DNA of 64,000 nucleotides, taken from Manis javanica. Lineage: Eukaryota > Chordata > Mammalia > Pholidota > Manidae. Shown one piece after another: positions 24,701 through 36,115 of the stretch. Location of the stretch: contig NC_133158.1 in assembly GCF_040802235.1 (NCBI RefSeq), forward strand, positions 43,528,001 to 43,592,000, read 5' to 3'. Numbering within the stretch: the first letter of the stretch is position 1; every line of letters begins with the position of its first letter. Below the pieces are notes generated by a model. The model was not told the origin of the DNA and made no database searches. It saw only the letters and a program-made list of their open reading frames with translations. Both the position numbers and the translations under genes were made by a program.

Positions 24701-26582
24701 CATAATTTATTTTCATCAGTCCCCTTGTTTGATATTTAGTTTTCCAATGTGAGAAATGAATTAGATAAGCATTATGGCAGTTTTATGAATGACCAACACA
24801 AAATTCTGCTTTGACTTTAAATATGCAAATAACGAAGGAAAGAAAAATAAGACTCTAGTGCAGTGTGCGTGCATGCAGTGGGCACAATCTGCTCTTTCAG
24901 ATGAGGGATTCTGTTTTCCTTTTCCAGATTTCCTAGTCCAGTTGCCAGTTAGCTCACTGCCTTTTGTTCTCTGAGACCTGGAGGGGGTGCCACAGGGAGC
25001 ACATTTCAGACTATACTGTGACGTTCACATTCTAGAAACCTGCAACCAGGTTTTCCTCTACAGGAGATGCTCTTAAATCAATGCTCTGTCTCACAGCCGG
25101 AATCCCAGCGCATTGCTCCGTAAGAAGGGAGTACACCCATCATCATGAAAAATCATGATTTCAGCGGAGACTCTGAGCACTGGTATGCCCAGAGGGCCGA
25201 CGGACCACAGGCTGTACTGCTTATCTCACCACAACCCTAATGGTATTGCTAGATGAGGCCAGAGGTTTCCATGGCAACTGAAATGCTACGCATCACATGG
25301 GCCCATGGGCCAAGGAGGACGGCTGTGGTCGCGAGGCAGGAGACCCCCACCTTTCCTCCGGCAGAGGGGAGCTGGCACTGGGCCCCATGGCCAGGTTGGG
25401 AAGCCTGTCTTTGCCTTCCCCTGTCTCTCCTCTCTCTTCCCTCCTCTCGCCTCTTAGCCCTGCCGCGTCAGAGCTACTCAGGAGTCTCCACCTGGCACCC
25501 TGCTAGCGGGCATCCTGGGAACCAGGCTGTACCTGTCTCAGGCTGTGTCTCTGCCTCCTCTTCAAGCACTGCAGGACTACCATACTGAAGGCCATGAGGG
25601 GCAAATATCCACTCATAAAACATCTTTGATGATTTGCCATGTTCATAGGAGATTTCCATAGAAAGGCTGCTTCATCCCTGGATAGGAGATTAGATTTCTT
25701 CAAGAGTTCAGATTCAGCCTGGATTGTAAAGGACAGTTGTGTTGGGGATGTGAGCCTGTTCCCAGGCTGAGAAGGAAGGGCACTGTCATCAACCAGTGAT
25801 GTCAGCCATGCGTGTGGGAAGGGAGCAGGTGATGGGCAAACTGGGCGCTTGGGGACCTCGCTTTATTCTAGCTGTGAAATATGAGAAAGCAGGAAGGCTG
25901 GGCCAGAGACACACCTACGCCAGTCAAGGGATTCTCTAACGTGCCTGCACATCAGAATTCATGTCTGCACACCCCTTTAAACCGCTTTCCCTATCACACA
26001 TTCTTGCATCAGCAGAGTCCTGGGGGGCCTACACAAACCACATGACAGGAGAAAGGAGCTGTTTGTCTCCACAGCTCATGTTGACATAGAAACGGGTCTG
26101 AAAAGATGGATTTTTCTTATTTCTAGTTATCTGTGTTATCCCCTCAAGCCTTAAGAAAGTACATTCTAGGCTTGAGTCCTTGGAAAGAGAAAGCCTCCTC
26201 TTGATTTAGCAGCCTTACGCTGGAAGAAAGCATGGCCTTCTGATAACAGTTTATGTATCATTTAAAGTTAGCTTTGGAAGACAGGGCCAAATATCACCCC
26301 CAGTCATACTTAGATGTGATTTCTAAAAATGGCACTTTAGAAGCTTAAAGTTATCCTGAAGTTTAGTTTCCATTTAGCTGGTCCTGATGAGTACTAGTCT
26401 CATTTCAAAAATATATTGTTTGGGGTGAAAAACTGAAAGCCTGGGGAGCTATGACGTGCCAGGATGGTGGGTGGTGCAGAGGACATGTCTTATGTGGGCA
26501 CATGGCAGTGGCGGTGGCCATGTGCAGGGACAGCCCATGTGAAGAGGGCCTTTGCACCGCTCCTCTGGGCTCCCCAGTTGGG
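21701..26582. other. Mostly unique sequence, no gene recognised
   Basis: No gene called. The stretch at 24420-24650 (A/T-rich, with CACTTAACACTGGGACA-like sequence) may be a very old repeat. A short inverted repeat (ATCATGA and TCATGAT arms) lies near 25141-25162. GATA-type short repeats occur near 21777-21830. Part of 25930-25980 vaguely recalls MER5. None of these is firm. Confidence 0.4.
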
Positions 26583-26970
26583 TTAGTTTCTTGTGCTGTT
26601 GGAGCAAACGACTGCAGAGCTGGTGTCTTGGAGCCTTCTTCCGGCTCTGGAGGTCAGAGGTCCTGAAGTCAGGGTGTCAGCAGCGCTGGTTCCTTGTCTA
26701 GTCTTTAGGGGACTTTTCCTTGTCTTCTCCAGCTTCCAGGGCCAGCTGCATTTCTGGCTTTGAGGCCTTTCCTTCCATTTAAAAGCTTCCCAGCATCTTC
26801 TGGCCTCTGTCCTCTCTGCCTTGGACCTCTGTCTCTGGTGCCACAGTTCTCCATGTCTCCGACCCTCCAGCTCCCTCGTGTAACATCACTATCATGCCTG
26901 CAATTCCCTTATGCCATGTGAGGTAACAGCCCCCGGGACCGGGGACTAGGGCATGAGCACGTCTAGGAGG
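26583..26970 (-). mobile_element. Old MaLR-like LTR, reverse orientation
   Basis: Begins 'GTTAGTTTCTTGTGCTGTTG' and runs through GGCTCTGGAGGTCAGAGGTCCTGAAGTCAGGGTGTCAGCAG-like, GACCTCTGTCTCTGGTGCCAC-like and CTTATGCCATGTGAGGTAACA-like parts. It closes with CCCGGGACCGGGGACTAGGGCATGAGCACGTC-like sequence. The order matches a reversed MaLR-type LTR. Solo, with no internal region. Confidence 0.65.
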
Positions 26971-29034
26971 CCGTTATCCTCACGCCACGTTAAGGGTCAG
27001 GAACTGATCCCGGCAGGGCTGGGCAACAGGGCTGTGTTTCTGGTGACTGAATTACAGGGTGAAATCCTGCCCCGATTATCTACTTTCCCCTCAGGGACAA
27101 TGGCAGAACCCTTCACTATTTTAAAGAGAATAAAGAGCATCAATTCTGCAATTAAAAAGTAAATCATTTCCATCCTATTTAGCTGTATATATGAGCGGTG
27201 GCTCTCCATGCACTGAGACAGCCAGGTCTTCAGGAGCAAAATCAATGTTCTCAAGACAGCCTGTGCACACGGGCGAGTTTTCCAGAATTGTAACCCGTGG
27301 TAATGTTTGCAGGTGCTGCTGGCTCTCCCACCTCTGAGGGGGCTGCTTTCGTCTCGCCTGAGCTGGTGATGCTCGCCTCCCTGGTCCAGAGAGGTCCGGT
27401 CCGGAACCTCTGTGCGCCGGTCCCAGCGGAGGTCACAGGGCAGCCTACTGCTTTGCGCTTTCTTCTGCAGCTTCCTTTCCCAGAGCTCCAGTCGTTTTCA
27501 ACACAATGGTAGGAGGTCTGATTACCTGTGGAAGTAGAGGGCTCAGGGGGGTAAGCAGGGCTTAACTGAAAGCGAGGGAAGCTGCACCTGGCCTCTCAGA
27601 GGAGCGGACCCCTTCGGGGAGGCACAGCGCAGCCCTCTTTGTGGGGCCTCTTGAAGGGAAGTGTCTCCGCAGTGGCCCATCCAGGCAATTGACATGGTCG
27701 TTTCAGCTCCAAGACCCAATTTCAACCACCTCTCCGTGAACACAGTTCATCCTCTTTAAAAGATATTGAGTGAGAGAAAAGCGGTGTCACTGAGGATCAT
27801 CCCAGAGCTGTGGATGCAGGAGCTCAGCGGGGCCATCAGGAGCGGCAGATGGAGCAGCCCGGGCAGGCAGGGACCCCCACGAGTCACGGTCCGCAGACCC
27901 GTTGGCAAGGGGCTGCGCCTTCCCCCCGAGCCTGGGGTTGCCCTGGCTTTGCCCACTGCAGGGCCGGCAGGGGCCTGGGGAGGCTGTCTGGGGTCTGCGA
28001 AGGGGCTCTTGTGCCCTCTAAGCCCCCAGGTCCGGTGGCTCTGCTCCTTCGGTCTTGCTTGGCTGGCTCAGGAACATCTGCCTGTCATCCCCAGGCAGGC
28101 TCGCTGGCTGTCCCGTCTGCCACCCCCTTGGAGATTGCCCCTTTCTGGGTGCTGATATCTGCCCCAAGCCGTTCCCTCCCGTCTGGCACTAGGGAGGAAG
28201 TTCCCACTCGGTCCCCTGGCTGCCCCGAAGATACTCCTCACAGACTCTCAGATGAACTCAGGTTCCAGGTCAGGACAGGATGGGCTGGGACTTGTGGTAA
28301 CTTCTGTCTTCTGACTGAAACTGAGAGAGGTAGGAGGCTGGTCACCCTCCTGAAATAGGAGGGGGAGTCCATGTTCAAGTCCACAGGCTGGACGAGATGG
28401 GCTGGGGTATGTCAGGGGTCCTCAGTGACGTGCAGAGGTCCGGGGTGGGGTGCAGTTTCTGATGGATAGGAAGGCAGGATGAGGGGATCTGAGAGGAGTG
28501 AGTGGAGCAGGCCCAGGGCTGGGTGGCCTCGCAGTGCAGAACTGGGGCTCCCCAGAGGGTTGATTGGAGGAAGGCCAGACCCGGGTCCTGGGAACTGGAA
28601 CCCAAAAGGTAACTCACGAGCCCCGACTCTGGCTTGGAGTGTAGGAGGGGGCCCTCTCCAATGAACAGGGGATGCGGTGTCTGAGCAGAACAAGAGTACA
28701 GCCAGAGGTGCTGCTCTTCCACTGTGACCTTCTAGCATCCCTGGTGAGAACGGCAGTGGCTCCAGAGCCAGAACGGAGGTGTGCCCGGTGCTGTGTCCTG
28801 CGCATGCTCAGACCTTCCCAGTGTTTCATCTTCATTCTTCACGGGCCGCAGCTTGCTTCAATTGCTAATGAATGCAGCCATGCTGCTTGGACTCTGAGTT
28901 GGCCTGCCTGGCAGACTGGAGTGCCCCAGTGGCTGAGTCAGCCCCTCTCAGCACCCACCTCAACTCGCCTGGCCCACCTGAGGGCGAACCCCTGCTGGGC
29001 CCAGCCCCTTCCCACCTGCCTGGCACTTGATGCA
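26971..29034. other. GC-rich unique sequence, no gene recognised
   Basis: Several open frames overlap here, the longest a 182-codon plus-strand frame at 27810-28358. Its Gly/Pro/Arg/Ser-rich product has no recognisable domain or repeat, and equally long frames run on other phases, as expected in GC-rich DNA. I do not call a gene. Only an alignment to other mammals could show coding constraint. Confidence 0.4.
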
Positions 29035-29120
29035 TACAGCCGTGTCCTGCTCAGCCCAGGCTCACCTGTAATGCTTTGCTCAAATGCCACTGAGTTATGA
29101 AGCCCAGGCAGATCAATCAT
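29035..29120 (+). repeat. Possible L2 LINE fragment
   Basis: A CACCTGTAATGCTTTGCTCAAATGCCAC-like part followed by GAAGCCCAGGCAG recalls the sense L2 segment GCTCAAATGTCACCTCCTCCAGGAAGCC. Short and diverged. Confidence 0.35.
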
Positions 29121-30169
29121 TTCATAGTTCTCTCTGGAGCTGTTATTTTTGGTTGTCTCCAAAGTCCTAATACATGGTTAGTCTTTGGCATTTGAGAATG
29201 AATAATCTCACTGTGGGAGAATTCTCAGGAATGCCCATGAGCATAAGTTATTCTTAAAATACTTACAATATTTTTCAACCCTCTACTCAACTGTTGTCAA
29301 TACCTAAAAAATATTTATAAATAAAAATTCAGTATTTTCAAAGATTGCAGCCTATAGCAAATATTCAAACACTGGGAAATGCTGGAGAAGATAAGTGAAA
29401 ATTAATATAAAACTTGGATGTCCTATCCAGGTTGCAAAATCACCGATTTAGGGACTTTGCTTTCAACATTTATTATTCCTTGGAACACCACTCATAAGAT
29501 TTGTGTGAAGTAAATATATGACAAACATGTTGGCAATAATTTATTTCCAAGAATGCCAATGTTAGCAGCCAGGAACACATACTGCTACGAGATGGCAAGA
29601 GGTGCGGGCACGAAGGAATGGTCAGAACATGATGGCTTCTCCCTGAGGAGCTCTGGCCCCGGTCTGCAGAAATATTCATCTTAGCTTGCGATTCCTCATG
29701 TCAGCATTTCCTGCTCCTGCCTCAACTTGATGTCATGGATTCCTTCAAAACAGTCACATCTTTATGTTAATTATTCAGCTTATTCTTCTAAAATTCTAAT
29801 ACTTTTCTCTGTTTTCCTAATTTCTTGACCGATTTTTCTAGAACTTGGGGATTTGGCAAAACATAAATTTCCAAGGAAACTTCAGGAAGGAATCCTTGCA
29901 GTGAAGCTCTAGATGTGGGGTAGCTGGGTTATAGTATCAGACCTATCTTTCCGTCTATTGTTTATGACCTCATTAGGAGCAGACCAATGTCCTGATGATC
30001 ACAACTTTGATATTCTTATGCTACTAAGTTGTTACTAAATAACTATTATCATTAAATATATTTAATATTAATAATGACTTCCTCTTCCTCTTCTTTGCCT
30101 CCTCCTCTCCCCGAATCCTCTCCTCCTTATTCCTAGCATTTCTTCAGCATTTACTATGCATGTATTTTA
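29121..30169. other. Apparently unique sequence, no gene recognised
   Basis: AT-rich. No repeat or exon recognised beyond a short pyrimidine-rich run at 30077-30135 just before the L1. Confidence 0.4.
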
Positions 30170-31322
30170 AAAGTCAACTTTATTGAGGTATGATTTATAT
30201 CCCTCAAAAAATGCCCTCTGTAAAATATAGAGCTCAAGGTATTTGACTAGTGATAGTCCTGTAACCACCACCACAATCAGGACATAGATGTTCTCATCAC
30301 TGCACAGAGTTCCCTGGTGCCTATTTGCAGCAGAGGTAGCCACTGCCCTGCTTTCTTTTACTGTAAATTAGTGTTGCTTTCCTAGAACTTCATTATGTCA
30401 TCTATTTTGGACACTTGAGTTGTTTCCAGTTTTGGGTTTCTATGGATAAAGCTATGAACATTCATGTATAAATTTTTGTTTGGATAAAGTTTTGGACACA
30501 TTTTTATTTGGGTAAATACTTAGGATTGGAATTGTGAGCTGTGTGATAAATATATGTTGAACTTTGTAAGAAATACCCAATCTATTTTCAAAAGTGGCTG
30601 AACCACTTTCTTATCCCATCAGCAACACAGGTGAGTTCCAAATGCTCCCTCTCCTTGCCACTATTTGGCATTGTCTTCTAATTTTTGAACATTCTACTGG
30701 ATTTGTAATGCTATCTCATTGCAGTTTTAATTTGCATATAATTCTAATGACTAATGATCTTGGATAGCTTTTAATGTGTGTATTGGACATTCATAATCTG
30801 CTTTGGTAATGTATCTGCTCAAATCCTATGCTCATGTTTTAATTGGGTTATTTGATTTGTAAGGGTTCTTTATGTATTCTGAATACAAATTCTTTGTCAG
30901 ATATGTAAGTTATGAATAGTTACTCCCAAACAAAATACCTTTTCATTGTCTGAGCAAGAAAACAGAAGTTTTTACATCCAATTTATAAATTTTTTCTCTT
31001 TGTTTGTACCAAAAAATCATTACCTACTCCAAGAATTTTCTTGCCTTCAACAATTTTCTCCTATCTATTCTTCTATAATATTTTAAAATTCAGTTCTTAG
31101 GTTTAGATGTGTGACCTATTTCAGACTAACTCTTGGTATGCTTTAGGTGAGGGTAAAGACTCTTTTTCCCCCGATGTGGATACACAGTTGTTCTAGCGCC
31201 GATTGTTAATACTCTTCTCTTCCTCCATGAATTGCCTTGGTGTCTTTTGGAAAGTCAGCTGACCATATACATGTGGGATTATATATTTTTTAACTCTCCT
31301 TCTCTAATTATACATATATGCA

Positions 31323-31328
<6 letters not shown>

Positions 31329-31359
<31 letters not shown>
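31329..31359. repeat. (TG)n microsatellite
   Basis: About 15 uninterrupted TG units lying inside the reversed L1. It was probably seeded by the L1 and expanded by slippage. Confidence 0.97.
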
Positions 31360-31361
<2 letters not shown>

Positions 31362-31473
31362 GTTTTAAAATTAATCAAGACATTTTGTCAATTTGTCAGT
31401 TTGTCAATTTCTACAAAATAACCTGCTGCAATTTTGATTTGTTTTGCATTGGACCTATGTATTTATTTTGGGA

Positions 31474-31530
31474 GAACTGATATTCTAAATTAGAACTGAT
31501 ATTCTAATATCAACTAGAATCGATATTCTA
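31474..31530. repeat. Short imperfect tandem repeat
   Basis: Three successive units share GAACTGATATTCTA (the third reads GAATCGATATTCTA), with lengths of about 19, 24 and 14 bases. A local duplication within the L1. Confidence 0.8.
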
Positions 31531-33247
31531 GTCCTTGAACATGGTATATACCTACATTTACTTGGGCTTCTTCTTTAACTTCCTTCATCAATGTTTTGTA
31601 CCTTTAATTATATAGAACTTAATTATTAAATTATCTTTAATTATCACAAACTTTTGGATACTACTGAAAACAAGGTATCTTTAATTTTTATCTCCCAGTT
31701 TTTCATTGTTAGTATAAAATAGAATTGAGGTTTTAATATTTGCTTTGCATTATGCTATCTGCTTAAACTTACTTGCTATTTCCAATAGTATTTTTGTAGA
31801 TTTCTTCAGATTTTCTATGTATATGATTATGTCATCTGCAGATAAAGGCATTTTTACATTTTTTCCTACCTGTATGCCTTCTGTGTATATTTTTTCTTTC
31901 CTTACTACGCTAGCTAGGATTTCTAATTCAAAATTGAATAAAAATTATGAAAGTAGACCTCCTTTGGGTTTAATCTGCTCTTCTCATAGTTTCTTAAAGT
32001 GGGGATTTATATAATTGATTTTAGGCCTTTCTTTTCTCTAAGCATTGAAAGCTGCGTATTTCTAAGTGTTTCTTTAGCTGCATCCCACACGTTTTGATGC
32101 CACTTATAATATTTTTCACTTAGTTCAAGATGTTTTCTAATTTTCCTTGTGATTTTTCTTTGATTCATGGGTTATTTAGGAGTGATATTTTAATTTCCAA
32201 ATCTTTTGAGTTTTTCTAGATATACTTTTGTTTTATTGGCCTTAAGTTTAATTCTGTGTGATCAGACAATATAACTGCATGATTTCAATCCTTATAAATG
32301 TATTGAATTTTTTTTTACCCAGTATTTGCTCTATTTTGGTAAATGTTATATGTGAAAAGAATATGTTTTCTGCTGCTGTTTTGTGAAGTATGCTATTAAT
32401 GTCAATGAAATAAGATGGGTGATAATGTTTGTCAATGTTCCTATGTCCTTAAACTGCTTGCCTGTCTCCTGTCTTTACTGTCTGCTTTATCTATCTGTAC
32501 TGAGAGAAAAGTTTTGAAATATCCAACTATATTGTGGATTTGTCTGTTTCCCTTCTGCTCTGTAAATTTTTCCTTCATGCATTTAGAAGTCGTTATTGTA
32601 TAGATATGCATTTATAAATATAATTTTTTTCTTGATAATTCAATACTATTATAAAATGTTTCTTTTTATGTCTAGTAATATTGTTCATTCTGAAGTCTAC
32701 CTTGAGTAATATTAATGTTTTGACTCCCAATTTCTTAAGCTTAGTGTTAGTATGATCTATCTTTTCCTGTCCTTTTATTTCAACCTGTCTTTATGTTTAA
32801 AGTGGCTTTTTGTATAGAAAATTTCAATTCATTGCTTTGTGTGCCATATTAACCTCCATCTTTTAACTGGCTGGGGTACTTTATGGTTTATTTTGCATAG
32901 CTTCTATTTCTATGTCTTCAAGTTTACTGACCTTTTCTTCTATAGTATCTAATCTCTTGTCACTCCCATCCATTCAGTGAACTTTTTATTTAAGATACTG
33001 TTATTTTTAAGTATTTGTAATTTCCTCTTCGTATATTTACATCTTCCATTTGATTCATAATGTTCATGTTTTCCTTTAAAGCCTTGAACATATTTATAAT
33101 ATTGGTAGTAATTCTTTTTATATCCTTTTCTGTTCATTATATCTTTTCTAGATCTGTTGCTGTTGATATATTTTTATTTTGATTCTTGATCACATTTTCC
33201 TGCTTGTCCATCTACTTAGTAATATTTTAGTTGGAGTTAGACATCGC

Positions 33248-35125
33248 TTTTTTTTTTTGGTGGGGAGAGGCTTTTTTTATTCAGCATAATTCCCACAAGT
33301 GCCCTCGCAGCTGTTGGGTTTATTGATAGTTTCTTATTGCCCAGTGGCATTTTTTTCTCTTATTAAGACATCAGTGATATTGATATACAATCTTAGGAAC
33401 TTTTCATGTGAGCAACATTGTGGTTACTAGATTCACCCATATTATCACGTCCCCCGCCACACACCCCATTGCAGTTACTGTCCATCAGCATAGAAAGATG
33501 CTATAGAACCACTGCTTGTCTTCTCTGTGCTATACTGCCTTCCCCATGCCCCTCTGCATTATGTATGCTAATCATAATACTCCTTAATCCTTTTTCCTCC
33601 CTTGCCACCAGCATCCCCTACCCCTTTCCCTTTGGTAACTACTAGTCCCTTCTTGGAGTCTGTGAGTCTGCTGCTGTTTTGTTCCTTCAGTTTTGCTTTG
33701 TTGTTAGACTTCACAAATGAGTGAAATCATCTGGTACTTGTCTTTCTCCACCTGGCTTAGTTCATGGAGCATAATACCCTCTAGCTCCATCCATGTTGTT
33801 GCAAATGGTAAGATTTGTTTTCTTCTTATGGCTGAATAATACTCCCTTGTGTATATGTACCACATCTTCTTTATCCATTCATCTATTGATGGACACTTAG
33901 GTTGCTTCTATGTCTTCACTATTGTAAATAGTGCTGCAGTAAACATAGGGGTGCATATGTCCTTTTGAATTTGTGATCTCAGTTTCTTTGGGTAAATTCT
34001 TAGGAGTAGAATTTCTGGGTCAAATGGTGTTTCTGTTTTTAGCTTTTTGAGGAAACTCCATATTGCTTTCTATAATGGTTGAGCTAATTTACATTCCCAC
34101 TAACAATGTAGAAGGGTTCCCCTTTCTCCACATCCTTGCCAGCATTTGTTGTTCCTTGTCTTTTGGATTATGGCTGTCCATACTGGTGTGAGGTGATATC
34201 TCATTGTGGTTTTAATTTGCATTTCCCTGATGATTAGTGATATGGAGCATCTTTTCATGTGCCTGTTGGCCATGTCAATTTCTTCTTTGGAGAAGTGTCT
34301 GTTTATATCCTCTGCCCATTTTTTAATTGGGTTATTTGCTTTGTGGGTGTTGAGACATGTGAGTTTTATTTTTGGATGTTAACCCTTTATTGGATATGTC
34401 ATTTATGAATGTATTCTCCCATACTGTTGCGTGCCTTTTTGTTCTGCTAATGGTGTCCTTTGTTGTACAGAAGTTTTTAGTTTGATGTAGTCCCATTTGT
34501 TCATTTGTGCTTTTGTTTCCCTTGCCCAAGGAGATGTGCTCAGGAAAAAGTTGGTCATGTTTATATTCAAGAGATTTTTGCCTATGTTTTCTTCTAAGAG
34601 TTTTATGGTTTCATGACTTATATTCACGTCTTTGATCCACTTTGAATTTACTTTTGTGTATGGAGTTAGACAGTAATCCAGTTTCATTCTCATATATGTA
34701 GCTGTCCAGTTTTGCCTCTGCCAGTTGTTGAAGAGGCTGTCATTTCCCCATTGTATATCCATGGCTCCTTTCTCATATATTAATTGGCCATATATTTGTA
34801 GATTTATATCTGGGCTCTCTATTCTATTCCATTGAACTATGGGTCTGTTCTTGTGCCAGTATCACATTGCCTTGATTACTGTGGCTTTGTAGTAGAACTT
34901 GAAGTTGAGGAGTATAATCCCCACAGCTTTATTCTTCCTTCTCAGGATTGCTTTGGCTATTCAGGGTCTTTTGTGGTTGCATATGAATTTTAGAACTATT
35001 TGTTCTAGTTCAGTGGAGAATGCCATTGGTATTTTGATAGGGATTGCATTGAATCTATAGATTGCTTTAGGCAGGATGGCCATTTTGACAATATTAATTC
35101 TTCCTATCCATGAGCATGGGGTGAC
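33248..35125 (-). mobile_element. Younger LINE-1, 5'-truncated, inserted into an older L1
   Basis: Poly-T (11 T, 33248-33258) marks the reversed poly-A tail. Next come a 3' UTR with 'ATTGATATACAATCTTAGGA' and then reversed ORF2 with CATAATACCCTCTAGCTCCATCCATG-like, GTACCACATCTTCTTTATCCATTCATCTATTGATGGACAC-like, GAGGTGATATCTCATTGTGGTTTTAATTTGCATTTCCCTGATGATTAGTGA-like and CTTCCTATCCATGAGCATGGGG-like parts. The longest remaining minus frame (34403-34762, 119 codons) is a piece of the ORF2 C-terminal region and is not functional. The copy is much closer to L1 consensus than its surroundings. The endonuclease and most of the reverse transcriptase domain are missing. I found no convincing target-site duplication. 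Confidence 0.85.
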
Positions 35126-35790
35126 ATTACATTTTATGCTATTGAGTGCTGGATTTTACTGATTTTCTATAAAGAGCATTGGATTTTATTCTAGCAAATG
35201 ACCAAGTTATTTGTAGATCTACTTGATCCTTTCAAGATCTTTTTAAACAAATATGAGCTGGGTCTAGAGTAGCCTATTTTTAGGAGTAGTTCATCTTTTC
35301 TACTAGGACACAATCATTCTGGTGTCTGTAATGAATGCTACATGTACTCAGCAAATAATCTTTGCCTAGTGGGTACCAGAATATTCCACTGTGTGTGAAC
35401 TCCAGGAATTCTTTTGCCTATTGTTACCAAAATAATTTTTCTTTCCCTAGCAGTTGTTCTCTGCCCAGGCTTGTGGCTTTTCACCCTAGATATTCACATT
35501 CCAGGGACTCCTGTGTGCTTTTTGGAACTATTTATCTGTGTAGGTTCCTTCTTTCTGGTATCCTACTCCAAAAGCTTGCCATATGCTTTCAGTTCAGCAG
35601 ATTGCTGGGATCTGTTTGGGTTCCCCTTCCCCATCTGTAGCCTGAAAATTGCCTCCCTGGTGCTAACCTCACTTGTTCCCCTTTCATCAGCAATCATAGT
35701 TCTGCGTGTGTATTATCCATATTTTAAAATATTTATTTCATGTGCTCTGTCTAGTTTTTCTAGCCCTTTTTAATGGCAAGAGTGAAAATA
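35126..35790 (-). mobile_element. Old LINE-1, 5' portion of the interrupted copy (part 2)
   Basis: The text before the young insert ends with AGTTGGAGTTAGACATCG-like sequence, and the text after it resumes with GAGTGCTGGATTTTACTGATTTTC-like and AGCATTGGATTTTATTCTAGCAAATGACCAAGTTA-like segments. These adjoin in the reversed 5' region of old L1Ms. Further right are 5' UTR-like parts (CTGGTATCCTACTCC, GTCTAGTTTTTCTAGCCC). With part 1 it makes one nearly full-length L1 of about 3.7 kb of surviving sequence. Confidence 0.6.
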
Positions 35791-35964
35791 CTTTCAGTTA
35801 CTTTTCCATGTGAAGAAGCAGGAGTTTGTATTTTTAAATTTAATTCTTATAACCCTAAGAGATTAAATGTTAATATTAATCCTATTTTATACTTAGGAAG
35901 ATTTAGGCACTGAGGGTTCAGCAAATTCATTATACTGCTTAGCGAACAATTATTTAGCTGTGGG

Positions 35965-36115
35965 TTAATGATTCCTTCATTTATTTATTCATTCAGCAAA
36001 TACTTAGCGTTTACTATGTTCTAGGCAACAGGATGAGTCTAGAGTGGTGAAAAGCATTCATGGTTTTTGTACTCACTGAGCTTGTCATTTCTTGGTACTG
36101 CCCAGCACGGTGCCT
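35965..36115 (-). repeat. L2 LINE 3'-end fragment, reverse orientation
   Basis: 'TTATTCATTCAGCAAATACT' then a TAGCGTTTACTATGTTCTAGGCAACAGG-like part matches the reversed L2 terminus (ATTCATTCAACAAATATTTATTGAGCACCTACTATGTGCCAGGC). A CTCACTGAGCTTG-like part near 36075 fits the further L2 consensus. Confidence 0.75.

Larger units (their letters stand above)
30170..33247 (-). mobile_element. Old LINE-1, 3' UTR and ORF2, interrupted copy (part 1)
   Basis: The left end is reversed 3' UTR (AACTTTATTGAGGTATGATTTATA-like, CACCACCACAATCAGGACATAGA-like). From about 30400 it is reversed ORF2, read from the C-terminal end towards the endonuclease: TTTTAATTGGGTTATTTGATTTGTAAGGGTTC-like, TATTTTTGTAGATTTCTTCAGA-like, ATTATGTCATCTGCAGATAAAGGCA-like, TCTTTAGCTGCATCCCACACGTTTTGATG-like and TGTGTGATCAGACAATATAACTGC-like segments. 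All frames are broken. It stops at the poly-T of a younger L1 and resumes at 35126. Confidence 0.85.

Noticed and set aside
34403-34762. Minus-strand frame of 119 codons
   Set aside because: It is a fragment of L1 ORF2 within a truncated copy, not an independent gene.
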